This document shows positions 34,612 through 43,547 of a DNA stretch of 64,000 bases, piece after piece. Source of the stretch: an uncultured Bacteroides sp. (lineage in GTDB: Bacteria > Bacteroidota > Bacteroidia > Bacteroidales > Bacteroidaceae); NCBI GenBank assembly GCA_949294185.1, contig CASFGA010000012.1, positions 1 through 64,000 on the forward strand. Direction: 5' to 3'. Below the pieces are notes generated by a model, which searched no databases, was not told the DNA's origin, and worked only from the letters and a program-made list of their open reading frames with translations. A program made the translations under genes and the position numbers. How positions within the stretch are numbered: position 1 is the stretch's first letter; each line of letters opens with the position of its first letter.

Positions 34612-37600
34612 ATGGAGTATATGAAAAGCACAAGTATCTTTAGATTTTTAGTCTTGTTGGTTTTGCTGTGCCTTCCTCCTCTATGGATGTTGGCGCAAAA
34701 CCGGGTGGTTAAAGGCGTGGTAAAGGATGCGCTCGGCGATCCTGTTATCGGTGCCAATGTGGCGGAGGTAGGTACTACGAACGGTACCATTACCGATTTG
34801 GACGGCAATTTTTCACTGGAGGTCTCACCCAGGGGCTCGATTTCGGTCTCGTTCATCGGCTATGAGACCCAGACCATCAGCGTTGCCGGAAAGAGTATCA
34901 TCAATGTGACCTTGAAGGAAGATACCGAAACGCTCGACGAGGTGGTGGTGGTAGGTTATGGTACGCAGAAGAAAAGGGATTTGACGGGAGCCATCACTTC
35001 GGTGAAGTCGGAAGCCCTGGTTGCCACGGCGCCTACCAACATCCAGGAGGCATTGCGCGGAAAGGCTGCCGGTGTGATGGTGGCGGGCGGCGGACTGAAC
35101 GAAACGCCCATGATCCGTATCCGCGGTAACCGTTCCATTTCGGCTTCAAACGATCCGCTGTTCGTTATCGACGGCGTGCCGGCCAATGGCGGTATGGAGG
35201 TCATCAATCCTTCGGATGTGGCTTCCATCGAAATCCTGAAGGACGCTTCGGCCACGGCCATCTACGGAGCGCGCGGTGCGAACGGCGTTATTCTGGTCAC
35301 CACCAAGAAGGGGGAGACCGGCAAGGTGAATGTGGAATACAACGGTTATATATCTATCGGAAAGATAGACAATTATCATAAGGTGCGCAGCGGTGCAGAA
35401 TATCTGGAGTATCTGCGTGAGGCCGACCGCAACTATATTTACGACGGCGAGGGAGGCTATACGATTGACCCGAACTGCAACTATCCGTCGATGACTCCCG
35501 TATGGGATTATGACCAGCAGATGGAGTATATCGGCGCACGCGACCAGTCGGGCTATGTGTTGGAGTCTGTCCGCAGGGCCTGGGCCGACGGCACATACGA
35601 CCCCTCCAAGCTCCGTACCTTCGACTGGCAGGGAGCCGGATACCGCGACCGCAGCATTTCGCACACCCACAACATCAGCATACGCGGCGGTACGCAAGAC
35701 ACCAAGGTGTTCATCTCCGGTTCGTTCATGGACAATCAGGGCATCACTCCGCGCTCTTACAGAAAGCGGTATACCTTGCGCATGAACCTCGACCAGAAGC
35801 TGGGCAAGTACATAACGATGGGTGCCACGACAAACTTTGCATATTGGGAATATTTCAACGGTACCGGCGTGGGAAGTAACTGGAATCCGATGGGGACTCC
35901 TTATTATACTCCGGGCGGTAGCGGCGATTACGGCGTAGGCGGTGATGTGACCCAGGACGGAGATCCGGCTTTGGGACTGGTTCCGCATCCGGTAGGTGAA
36001 GGCATGCTGTGGAATCCGTTCTACGATTTCACCGGCGTGCAGGGAAAAACCAAGCGCAACAGACTTGATGCCACGCTCTATGCCCAGCTTCAGTTGGATA
36101 ACGGACTGTCATACCGGGTCAACTTCGGAACAGACTATTACAGCGGTCAGGCGCAGTCGTTCAATGCCAGTGCCTCCACTTCACAGGGATTCGGTGAGGC
36201 AAAGGCTTCGCAGGATCTGACATTCGACCGGGGGTGGACTTTGGAGAATATCTTGGGCTATGCGAAGACTTTTGGCGAACACTCGCTGAACATCACGGCG
36301 GTGCAGTCTGTGCAGAAGTTCACGAGCGAGCCGGTGTCGGCCAGTGGATTGGGGCTTCCCTTGGAGTCGCAGCTGTATTACAGTCTGGGAACGGCCACTA
36401 CTCAGGGCACTACCAGCGGATTTACTCAATGGACCATGATGTCGTGGATGGGACGTGTTATCTATGGATTCAGAGACAACCGCTACATGCTGACGGCCTC
36501 TCTCCGCTACGACGGCTCTTCCCGTCTGGCCGAAGGACACAAGTGGGTGGCATTCCCCTCAGTGGCGTTGGCATGGCGCATTTCAGACGAATCCTTCATA
36601 CAGGACAATGTCGACTTCATCAGCAACCTGAAGCTCCGCTTCGGATACGGAAAGACGGGTAACTCGGCAGTAAGCCCTTATGAAACAATCGGAAAGATAG
36701 GCAGCAGCCGGTATACCTGGGGAAATGTGGGGGTAATCGGCTATGCTCCGAGCTCTCTGTCGAACAATTCGCTGACATGGGAGACCACGGGACAGTATAA
36801 CGTGGGTCTGGACTTCGGCCTTTTCAAGGGACGCATTTCAGGAACAATCGAATGGTACCGGCAGAACACTTACGACCTGCTGATGCCGCGTGCCCTGCCC
36901 GAGGTGTCCGGATTCGGAAGCATCGTGCAGAATGTGGGCGAGACACAGAATACGGGTGTCGAGGTTACGCTGGAGACAGTCAACTTCCAGACAAAGGACT
37001 TTTCATGGACTACCTCTTTGCAGTTTGCCACCAACAAGGAGAAGATTGTCCGTCTGGCCAGCGGGCTGAAGGAAGACATCGCCAACATGTGGTTTGTCGG
37101 TCATCCGGTAGACACCTATTATGATGTGGTGAACACCAAATATGTGTGGGGCTATTCGAAGGAAGACATGCAGGAGATGGCGAAATTCAATGCGAACGGG
37201 CATACCTACCAGCCGGGTGACCTGCGATTCGTGGACCAGAACGGCGACTACAAGATTGATGAGGATGACCGTGTCATCCGCGGACAGAAGATGCCGAAAT
37301 GGACGGCCGGCATGGGGAACACGTTCCGCTACAAGAACTTCGACCTCTATGTGTTCATGTACGGGATGTTCGGGCATACCATTTATGCCGATCCGGGCGT
37401 GGGGCATGACGGACGCATGAATACCCGCTATGTGGACTACTGGACTCCGGAAAACACCCAGTCAAGCTTCAGAAAGCCGAGCAAGGGAGCGCCCGACCAG
37501 CCTTTCCGCGAAGCGTACTGGTATCATAAGGGAGACTTTCTGCGCATTTCCGACATCACGTTCGGCTATACACTGCCGGCATCGCTCACCCGCCATGTGG

Positions 37601-37779
37601 GCCTGCAGCGGGCGCGCTTCTATGTGCAGCTGCAAAATCCGTTTACGATAACCGGCTATCCGAACAACGACCCGGAAGGCTCCGTAAACGCAGGGCGTGA
37701 CTATGCCAACAAGCAGGTGGCCTACAGCGATCCGCTGACGATGAGATACTACATGTTTGGAGTGAACTTGACATTTTAA
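34612..37779 (+). CDS. SusC/RagA-family TonB-dependent transporter
   Basis: A 1055-aa outer-membrane transporter. A signal peptide (about 4-28) is followed by a CarboxypepD_reg-like domain (about 30-107, VVKGVVKDALGDPVIGANV), the plug with the SusC hallmark VVVGYGTQKKRDLTGAI (about 112-128), VIDGVPANGG and IEILKDASATAIYGARGANGVILVTTKKG, then the large barrel. It imports a glycan or peptide bound by the partner SusD lipoprotein, using TonB energy. The partner gene follows after 25 bp. There is no adjacent glycosidase, protease, sigma/anti-sigma pair or two-component hybrid, so the substrate cannot be guessed. A second ATG at 34621 is an alternative start. Confidence 0.95.
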   Translation: MEYMKSTSIFRFLVLLVLLCLPPLWMLAQNRVVKGVVKDALGDPVIGANVAEVGTTNGTITDLDGNFSLEVSPRGSISVSFIGYETQTISVAGKSIINVTLKEDTETLDEVVVVGYGTQKKRDLTGAITSVKSEALVATAPTNIQEALRGKAAGVMVAGGGLNETPMIRIRGNRSISASNDPLFVIDGVPANGGMEVINPSDVASIEILKDASATAIYGARGANGVILVTTKKGETGKVNVEYNGYISIGKIDNYHKVRSGAEYLEYLREADRNYIYDGEGGYTIDPNCNYPSMTPVWDYDQQMEYIGARDQSGYVLESVRRAWADGTYDPSKLRTFDWQGAGYRDRSISHTHNISIRGGTQDTKVFISGSFMDNQGITPRSYRKRYTLRMNLDQKLGKYITMGATTNFAYWEYFNGTGVGSNWNPMGTPYYTPGGSGDYGVGGDVTQDGDPALGLVPHPVGEGMLWNPFYDFTGVQGKTKRNRLDATLYAQLQLDNGLSYRVNFGTDYYSGQAQSFNASASTSQGFGEAKASQDLTFDRGWTLENILGYAKTFGEHSLNITAVQSVQKFTSEPVSASGLGLPLESQLYYSLGTATTQGTTSGFTQWTMMSWMGRVIYGFRDNRYMLTASLRYDGSSRLAEGHKWVAFPSVALAWRISDESFIQDNVDFISNLKLRFGYGKTGNSAVSPYETIGKIGSSRYTWGNVGVIGYAPSSLSNNSLTWETTGQYNVGLDFGLFKGRISGTIEWYRQNTYDLLMPRALPEVSGFGSIVQNVGETQNTGVEVTLETVNFQTKDFSWTTSLQFATNKEKIVRLASGLKEDIANMWFVGHPVDTYYDVVNTKYVWGYSKEDMQEMAKFNANGHTYQPGDLRFVDQNGDYKIDEDDRVIRGQKMPKWTAGMGNTFRYKNFDLYVFMYGMFGHTIYADPGVGHDGRMNTRYVDYWTPENTQSSFRKPSKGAPDQPFREAYWYHKGDFLRISDITFGYTLPASLTRHVGLQRARFYVQLQNPFTITGYPNNDPEGSVNAGRDYANKQVAYSDPLTMRYYMFGVNLTF

Positions 37780-37804
37780 CCAACCCATCTAAAAAAAGAA
37801 CGAT

Positions 37805-39871
37805 ATGAAGACCAGATTATATATGGCAGGATTGTTGAGCCTGTTTTTCGTTTCATGCTCAGACTTCCTCGATGAAAAGGGATATAACGCCGACTATAAT
37901 TTCTATAATTCGGACGAGGGCCTTGAGGCACTGGTTGCTTCCTGTTACCAGAACGGGCGCGGCATGTTTTCCACCTCGCTTACCCCGACAGGAATCATCT
38001 TTCAGGAGATAGGCACCGACTTGTATACAATCGGTGGAGACGGTGAGACGGATGCCGCTCTGTATAATTCTACGATGAATCCGTCCAACGAACTTTTTGC
38101 CGGCTTCTGGACTGACTGCTACAATGGTATCGCGAGAGCCAACCTGGGCTTGCAGTATCTGAACGCCAATACCACGATGGATGAGGCTACTAAGCGGATT
38201 CGTGAGGGCGAGCTCAAGTTTCTGAGGGCTTATTATTATTCGATTGTCGTGACCCATTACGGCGACTGTCCCATCATTCTGGAGCCGGTAGACGAACCTA
38301 AGTTCGATTTCGTGCGGTCTCCGCAGAAGGATGTGTGGGAACGGGTCATTACAGATGCTACGGATGCCTGGAACCTGCTTCCCTGGGCTGATGCGGAGGG
38401 CAAGGTGACCGGCGACTACGGACGTGCCAACAAGGGGGCGGCAGGTCATCTGTTGGCCAAGGCACACATGTTCCGCTACTGTCAGAAGTGGGCGGGCAGT
38501 CAGTCGGATGCCAATATGAATGAAGACCGCGGCGGTACTGACGAAGATCTGACCAAGGCCATAGAGTATGCAGGTACAGTCTGCAACTTCGGTGAATATG
38601 CGGGAAAAGGAAGCCCGCATCAGTTGGCCGAAAACTATTCCGACCTGTGGCGTTACGACGAGGAGACCGGAGGCCCTACCCCCGATGACTATTCGGGCAG
38701 TGAGGTGCTTTTCAGCATCCAGTTCTCGACCGACCATTTCTATAACAACCAGTTGGTTACAGAACTTAGTACCGGAGGCAACTGGCTGCACATGATGTTC
38801 ACCACCCAGGCCGACGGCTTGCCATTGGTTACATCGAATGGTAACGGCTCGGAAAATGTGCAGTGGGGAGTGAGCGGCGGCATAGGCCGTACCTTGATGA
38901 CTGGCCGCGGATGGAGAAGAACTTCGCCCACCCTTTATCTCTATGAAGATGACGGACTTTACGGCCCTCAGTATTATGAAAGCAACAAGCCCGGCAAGCT
39001 GATAGACTCGCGCCTGTATAAGTCGCATGTGTGGGTGTATTACTGTAATACGGAACCGAATGTGCCGTGGGGAGGCGTGTTTACGAACGCGGCAGGCTCG
39101 TATGACCCGCAGGCTGACGGACATGCTCCCGACGAGCAGCGTTATGAGGTGGGCGACAGTGCCATCGTCTTTTCTGTGGAGAATGTAGACAAGCGTTTCG
39201 CAAGCGGAACGACATCTGAGAAACTGGCGTTGGCTCGTGCCATGGAGCCTTACTGGTATATCCCCATGCAGTCCATCAAGCGTCCGGGGCTGAACGAGCG
39301 GGGCGACCGCGACGGTATGCGTTGCACCTACCCCAGTCTGATCAAGTATCTGGATACCCGCCGTGCGTCGGCCAACGACCAGGCCGGATTCCGTGACTAT
39401 TTCTGTTACCGCTTGGCCGAGACTTATATCCTGCTTGCCGAGGCGTATGCCATGAAGAGAGATTATGCCAACTCGGCCGCTGCCCTGAATGTGGTGCGCG
39501 AACGTGCGGCCTGGAAAGAGGGCGAACCCAAACGTTTCCACTATTACAAGTACGACGGGGGCGACCCTGCCGACTTTACGAAGTCTACGGTGGAAGACAT
39601 GAAGGTGACATCGTCCTTTTTGGGTGGTATGTCAGACGATGAAAGACTGGTATTCTTCTTGGATGAATACGGCCGTGAGATGGAAGGCGAGCTTCACCGT
39701 TTTGAACAGTTAGTGCGCAATGGGGCTGATTTCTTCGTGGAGATGATAAAGGAGCGCAACGAACTGGCCGGTCCGAATGTCAAGCCGTTCCACCGCTTCC
39801 GCCCGATTCCGCAGAAGCATATCGACCGTCTCGATCCGATGGATCCCAATGCCCAGAACTATGGATATTAA
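37805..39871 (+). CDS. SusD/RagB-family nutrient-binding outer-membrane lipoprotein
   Basis: A 688-aa lipoprotein with the lipobox FVSCS (Cys about residue 18), followed by SDFLDEKGYN. It has the SusD helical architecture: a tetratricopeptide-like core including FWTDCYNGIARANLGLQYL and LKFLRAYYYSIVVTHYGDCPIILEP, and the C-terminal block YRLAETYILLAEAYAMKRDYANSAAALNVVRERA, ending with RFRPIPQKHIDRLD. It is longer than average (usual range about 500-650), with insertions between about 230 and 480. It caps the SusC channel and binds substrate at the cell surface. The gene is directly downstream of susC and ends in a terminator. Confidence 0.95.
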   Translation: MKTRLYMAGLLSLFFVSCSDFLDEKGYNADYNFYNSDEGLEALVASCYQNGRGMFSTSLTPTGIIFQEIGTDLYTIGGDGETDAALYNSTMNPSNELFAGFWTDCYNGIARANLGLQYLNANTTMDEATKRIREGELKFLRAYYYSIVVTHYGDCPIILEPVDEPKFDFVRSPQKDVWERVITDATDAWNLLPWADAEGKVTGDYGRANKGAAGHLLAKAHMFRYCQKWAGSQSDANMNEDRGGTDEDLTKAIEYAGTVCNFGEYAGKGSPHQLAENYSDLWRYDEETGGPTPDDYSGSEVLFSIQFSTDHFYNNQLVTELSTGGNWLHMMFTTQADGLPLVTSNGNGSENVQWGVSGGIGRTLMTGRGWRRTSPTLYLYEDDGLYGPQYYESNKPGKLIDSRLYKSHVWVYYCNTEPNVPWGGVFTNAAGSYDPQADGHAPDEQRYEVGDSAIVFSVENVDKRFASGTTSEKLALARAMEPYWYIPMQSIKRPGLNERGDRDGMRCTYPSLIKYLDTRRASANDQAGFRDYFCYRLAETYILLAEAYAMKRDYANSAAALNVVRERAAWKEGEPKRFHYYKYDGGDPADFTKSTVEDMKVTSSFLGGMSDDERLVFFLDEYGREMEGELHRFEQLVRNGADFFVEMIKERNELAGPNVKPFHRFRPIPQKHIDRLDPMDPNAQNYGY

Positions 39872-39932
39872 AGGGAGTGTGGAGAGCAGGGGAGGCGTTT
39901 GCTGACCTGCTTTCACCGCATGACTTGGTGCA

Positions 39933-40003
39933 GGGTGTGCATAAGCCGGTTTTGTCAGGGATTTTCCTGGCAGTCGTGAAACCGCTGTATGCACACCCTT
40001 TTT
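39933..40003 (+). terminator. Terminator of the susCD operon
   Basis: An 11-bp outer stem (39933-39943 with 39988-39998) with further inner pairing and a run of five T. It lies 60 bp past the SusD stop. Confidence 0.85.
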
Positions 40004-40123
40004 CCGTGCAGGAGTGATTGCGCTTGAAGAATGGCCCTGTTTTTTCCGAAGGCCGATTTGCGTGAAAAGTTTTTCCACTTTGGCATAAAAAGTGTATTTT
40101 TGCAGACAAACTACAGCAACGTT

Positions 40124-40966
40124 ATGAGAAAACCGCTTTTTTTATTATTAATCCTGGCAGTGTGCGGCATGGTGGTATGCGTAGGCTGCCAACAAAAAAC
40201 GAAATCATCCATGAGTCAAGGAAACGAAACACTGGTGCGTCTGGAAACTACACAGGGCAACATTACGCTGAAACTTTATGACGAAACTCCCAAGCATCGT
40301 GACAATTTCATCAAGTTGGTGAAGGATGGGGTGTATGACAGCACGCTGTTTCACCGGGTCATTCGCAACTTCATGATACAGGCGGGCGATCCGCAGAGCA
40401 AGACCGCTTCTGATACGGCCATGTTGGGCAACGGGGATGTGGGTTATACCGTTCCGGCGGAATTCAATCCGAAGTTCTTTCACAAGCGGGGTGTGCTTGC
40501 CGCCGCCCGCCAGGGGGATGAGGTGAATCCCGACCGCGAGTCTTCCGGATGCCAGTTCTATATCGTGACCGGCCGCAAGTTCAGTGAGGCGCAGCTGATT
40601 AATCTGGAGAACCAGATGAACGAGGCTCGGGTGGAAAGCGTGTTTCAGGAACTGGCGCGCAAGCACATGAAGGAAATCTACAAGCTACGCCGGGCAGGCG
40701 ATAATGACGGCTTGCTGGAATTGCAGGATACGTTGGAGGCTCAGGCCCGGGCACAGGCGGGCAAGGAGCCGGCCTTGAAGTTTACGAAGGAACAGATACA
40801 GGCTTATACCACAGTCGGTGGCGCTCCTCATCTGGACGGTGCCTACACGATTTTCGGTGAAGTGGTGGAAGGCATGGATGTGGTGGAGAAGATAGGCAAT
40901 GCCAAGACAGGCCGTGCCGACCGTCCGGTGGTGGACATACGTATTCTGAAGGCTGAAGTGCTATGA
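40124..40966 (+). CDS. Cyclophilin-type peptidyl-prolyl isomerase, lipoprotein
   Basis: A 280-aa lipoprotein: signal peptide and lipobox CVGCQ (Cys about residue 25), then a cyclophilin domain in two parts (VRLETTQGNITLKLYDETPKHRDNFIKLVKDGVYD and FHRVIRNFMIQAGDP; later GAYTIFGEVVEGMDVVEKI). An insertion of about 85 charged residues, mostly helical, separates the halves, larger than in usual cyclophilins. It is predicted to catalyse proline isomerisation in periplasmic protein folding. The ATG at 40124 gives the signal peptide; the frame upstream to 40031 is not coding-like. A TATTTTTG -7 box lies at 40095-40102. It overlaps the M16 peptidase gene by 4 bp (ATGA). Confidence 0.9.
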   Translation: MRKPLFLLLILAVCGMVVCVGCQQKTKSSMSQGNETLVRLETTQGNITLKLYDETPKHRDNFIKLVKDGVYDSTLFHRVIRNFMIQAGDPQSKTASDTAMLGNGDVGYTVPAEFNPKFFHKRGVLAAARQGDEVNPDRESSGCQFYIVTGRKFSEAQLINLENQMNEARVESVFQELARKHMKEIYKLRRAGDNDGLLELQDTLEAQARAQAGKEPALKFTKEQIQAYTTVGGAPHLDGAYTIFGEVVEGMDVVEKIGNAKTGRADRPVVDIRILKAEVL

Positions 40967-42213
40967 TTCGGGTTAACCGGTACAAGCTTGCCAACGGTCT
41001 GCGGGTTGTGCACAATGAGGATGACTCTACGCAGATGGTGGCACTGAACATCCTGTATGATGTGGGGGCGCGTGACGAAGACCCGCAGCATACGGGATTC
41101 GCTCATCTGTTCGAACACCTGATGTTCGGCGGTTCGGTGAACATTCCAGACTATGATACGCCGGCTCAGAATGCCGGGGGCGAAAACAATGCCTGGACGA
41201 ACAACGACATAACGAATTATTACATCACGCTGCCTTGCCAAAATGTGGAGACAGGATTCTGGTTGGAGAGCGACCGTATGCTGGGGCTTGACTTCTCGTC
41301 CCGCAGTCTGGAGGTGCAGCGGCAGGTGGTCATCGAAGAATTCAAGCAGCGCAATCTTAACCAACCCTACGGAGACGCTTCTCATTTGTTGCGCGAGATG
41401 GCCTATCACACTCACCCTTACCGGTGGCCTACCATCGGCAAGGAGATAAGTCACATTGCCAATGCCACACTGGACGAGGTGAAGGACTTCTTTTACCGTT
41501 TTTATGCGCCGAACAATGCGGTGTTGGCCGTCACGGGGCACATTTCGTTTGAGGAGACGGTGCGTCTAGCCGAGAAATGGTTTGGCGGAATACCGGTGCG
41601 CGAGGTCTCTCCGCGCCGTTTGCCGGAGGAGCTGCCGCAGACCAGGATACGCCGTCTGACGGTGGAGCGTCCGGTTCCGGTAGATGCCCTGTACATGGCA
41701 TTCCACATGTGCAGCCGCCGTCATGCGGAATACTACGTGTATGACATGATAACGGATATTCTTTCCAACGGACGCTCTTCGCGTTTCATCCAGTCGCTTG
41801 TGCGCGAACGGAAGATTTTCAGTTCGGTGGACGCCTATATATCGGGAAGTCTCGACGAGGGACTGATTCACATTACCGGGAAGCCGTCGGAGTCCGTTTC
41901 TTTGGAGCAGGCCGAAGAGGCCGTGTGGGCGGAACTGGAGCGGCTGAAGGCAGAGCCCGTTACGGATACGGAGCTGGAGAAGGTGAAGAACCGCTATGAA
42001 AGCGAGCAGATATTCAACAACATGAACTATCTGAATCTGGCCACCAATCTGGCCTATTTCGAACTGATAGGCCGGGCGGAAGACATCAATGCGGAAGTGG
42101 AGCGGTATCGGGCGGTGACAGCCGCGCAGATTCAGGCCGTTGCCGCGCGTTGTTTCGTGCCGGAAAACTGCAGCGTGCTTTATTACAAGAAACAATCACA
42201 TACCGAAAGTTAA
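40963..42213 (+). CDS. M16 family zinc metallopeptidase
   Basis: A 416-aa peptidase of the pitrilysin/insulinase family (M16). The inverted zinc motif HxxEH is intact (H48, E51, H52 in AHLFEHLMFGG), and the distal glutamate lies in the QRQVVIEEFKQR helix. It is half the length of two-domain pitrilysins, as in M16B or processing-peptidase types that pair as two chains; a second chain is not seen nearby. No signal peptide is visible, so it is probably cytoplasmic. It overlaps the cyclophilin gene by 4 bp and is followed 6 bp later by the MATE gene, so all are in one operon. Confidence 0.9.
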   Translation: MIRVNRYKLANGLRVVHNEDDSTQMVALNILYDVGARDEDPQHTGFAHLFEHLMFGGSVNIPDYDTPAQNAGGENNAWTNNDITNYYITLPCQNVETGFWLESDRMLGLDFSSRSLEVQRQVVIEEFKQRNLNQPYGDASHLLREMAYHTHPYRWPTIGKEISHIANATLDEVKDFFYRFYAPNNAVLAVTGHISFEETVRLAEKWFGGIPVREVSPRRLPEELPQTRIRRLTVERPVPVDALYMAFHMCSRRHAEYYVYDMITDILSNGRSSRFIQSLVRERKIFSSVDAYISGSLDEGLIHITGKPSESVSLEQAEEAVWAELERLKAEPVTDTELEKVKNRYESEQIFNNMNYLNLATNLAYFELIGRAEDINAEVERYRAVTAAQIQAVAARCFVPENCSVLYYKKQSHTES

Positions 42214-42219
42214 AGCTGA

Positions 42220-43545
42220 ATGAAACAGTCTCATTACAGTGCCTTGATATCTTTGGGGCTTCCCATTGTCATCGGACAGATTGGGGTCATCATACTGGGT
42301 TTTGCCGATACGCTGATGGTGGGGCATCACAGCACCCGCGAACTTGCAGCGGCGAGTTTTGTGAACAACATGTTTACGCTTGCCATCATCTTCAGCACGG
42401 GATTCGCTTACGGGCTGACTCCGGTGGTGGGAAGCCTGTTCGGACAGGGAAAGCGGGAAGAAGCGGGAAACGCCTTGAAAAACAGTCTGGCGGCGAATAC
42501 CGTATTGGCCGTCGTTGTCTGTGCGGTGATGTTTGCGCTTTATCTGAACATCGGGCGTCTGGGACAGCCGGAGGAGCTGCTGCCCTTTATGCGCCCTTAT
42601 TTTCTGGTACTGCTTGCTTCGCTGCCCTTCGTGCTTTGGTTCAACGGATTCAAGCAATTTACCGACGGCATTACAGACACTAAGGTCTCCATGTGGATTC
42701 TGCTCGGCGGAAACCTGCTCAATATCGTCGGCAACTATATCCTGATTTACGGAAAACTGGGGATGCCTGAATTGGGGCTTACGGGTGCGGGCATATCCAC
42801 CTTGGTGTCGCGCATTGTGATGGTGGTGGCTTATCTCATTCTGTTTTTTGGAACATCCCGTTATGAAGTGTTCCGGAAAGGATTCAGTAGCGGACGGATA
42901 AACCGTAAGGACTTTGCCTTGCTCAACCGTCTGGGACTTCCCATTGCGGGACAGATGGGTATGGAGACGGCTTCATTCAGCCTGAGTGCCATAATGGTGG
43001 GGTGGCTGGGGAGTACGGAACTGGCCGCCCATCAGGTGATGATAGCCGTATCTCAGGTCTGCTTCATGATGTATTACGGAATGGGTGCGGCGGTATCAGT
43101 CCGCATCAGCAACTTTTTCGGCCAGCGGGATGTTGCGGCAGTCAGACAGATAGCGTACAACGGCTTTCATCTGATGCTGTGTCTGCTGGTCATAACCTGC
43201 GTGCCCATTTCCCTGCTCCGCAATCATATCGGCGGATGGTTTACCGACGATGCGGCGGTGAGCGTCATGGTGGCTCAGCTTATCATCCCGTTTCTGATTT
43301 ACCAGTTCGGCGACGGACTGCAGATCAATTTCGCCAATGCGCTGCGCGGCATAGCCGATGTGCGTCCCATGATGTGGTTTTCGTTCATCGCCTATTTCGT
43401 CATTTCGCTGCCTGCGGGATACCTGTTTGCCTTTGTGTGCGGATGGGGGATTGCAGGAATCTGGATGGCCTTCCCGTTCGGACTGACTTCAGCGGGTGTC
43501 ATGTATTATTTGCGTTTCAGGTATAAGGTAAGGAAAGGGGTGTAA
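42220..43545 (+). CDS. MATE-family multidrug/sodium efflux transporter
   Basis: A 441-aa inner-membrane protein with about 12 hydrophobic segments and the internal duplication of MATE exporters. The N-half has LPIVIGQIGVIILGFADTLMVGHHSTRELAAASF and the C-half has LPIAGQMGMETASFSLSAIMVGWLGSTELAAHQV. This NorM-like pattern predicts cation-coupled export of drugs or metabolites. It sits 6 bp after the M16 peptidase and 2 bp before the sensor kinase, suggesting coordinated expression; the kinase may respond to envelope stress or to a substrate of the pump, but this is inference. Confidence 0.93.
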   Translation: MKQSHYSALISLGLPIVIGQIGVIILGFADTLMVGHHSTRELAAASFVNNMFTLAIIFSTGFAYGLTPVVGSLFGQGKREEAGNALKNSLAANTVLAVVVCAVMFALYLNIGRLGQPEELLPFMRPYFLVLLASLPFVLWFNGFKQFTDGITDTKVSMWILLGGNLLNIVGNYILIYGKLGMPELGLTGAGISTLVSRIVMVVAYLILFFGTSRYEVFRKGFSSGRINRKDFALLNRLGLPIAGQMGMETASFSLSAIMVGWLGSTELAAHQVMIAVSQVCFMMYYGMGAAVSVRISNFFGQRDVAAVRQIAYNGFHLMLCLLVITCVPISLLRNHIGGWFTDDAAVSVMVAQLIIPFLIYQFGDGLQINFANALRGIADVRPMMWFSFIAYFVISLPAGYLFAFVCGWGIAGIWMAFPFGLTSAGVMYYLRFRYKVRKGV

Positions 43546-43547
43546 CG

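Noticed and set aside
37859..39541. 560-codon minus-strand frame opposite the SusD gene
   Set aside because: Antisense shadow of a well-supported SusD gene with no family-like motif.
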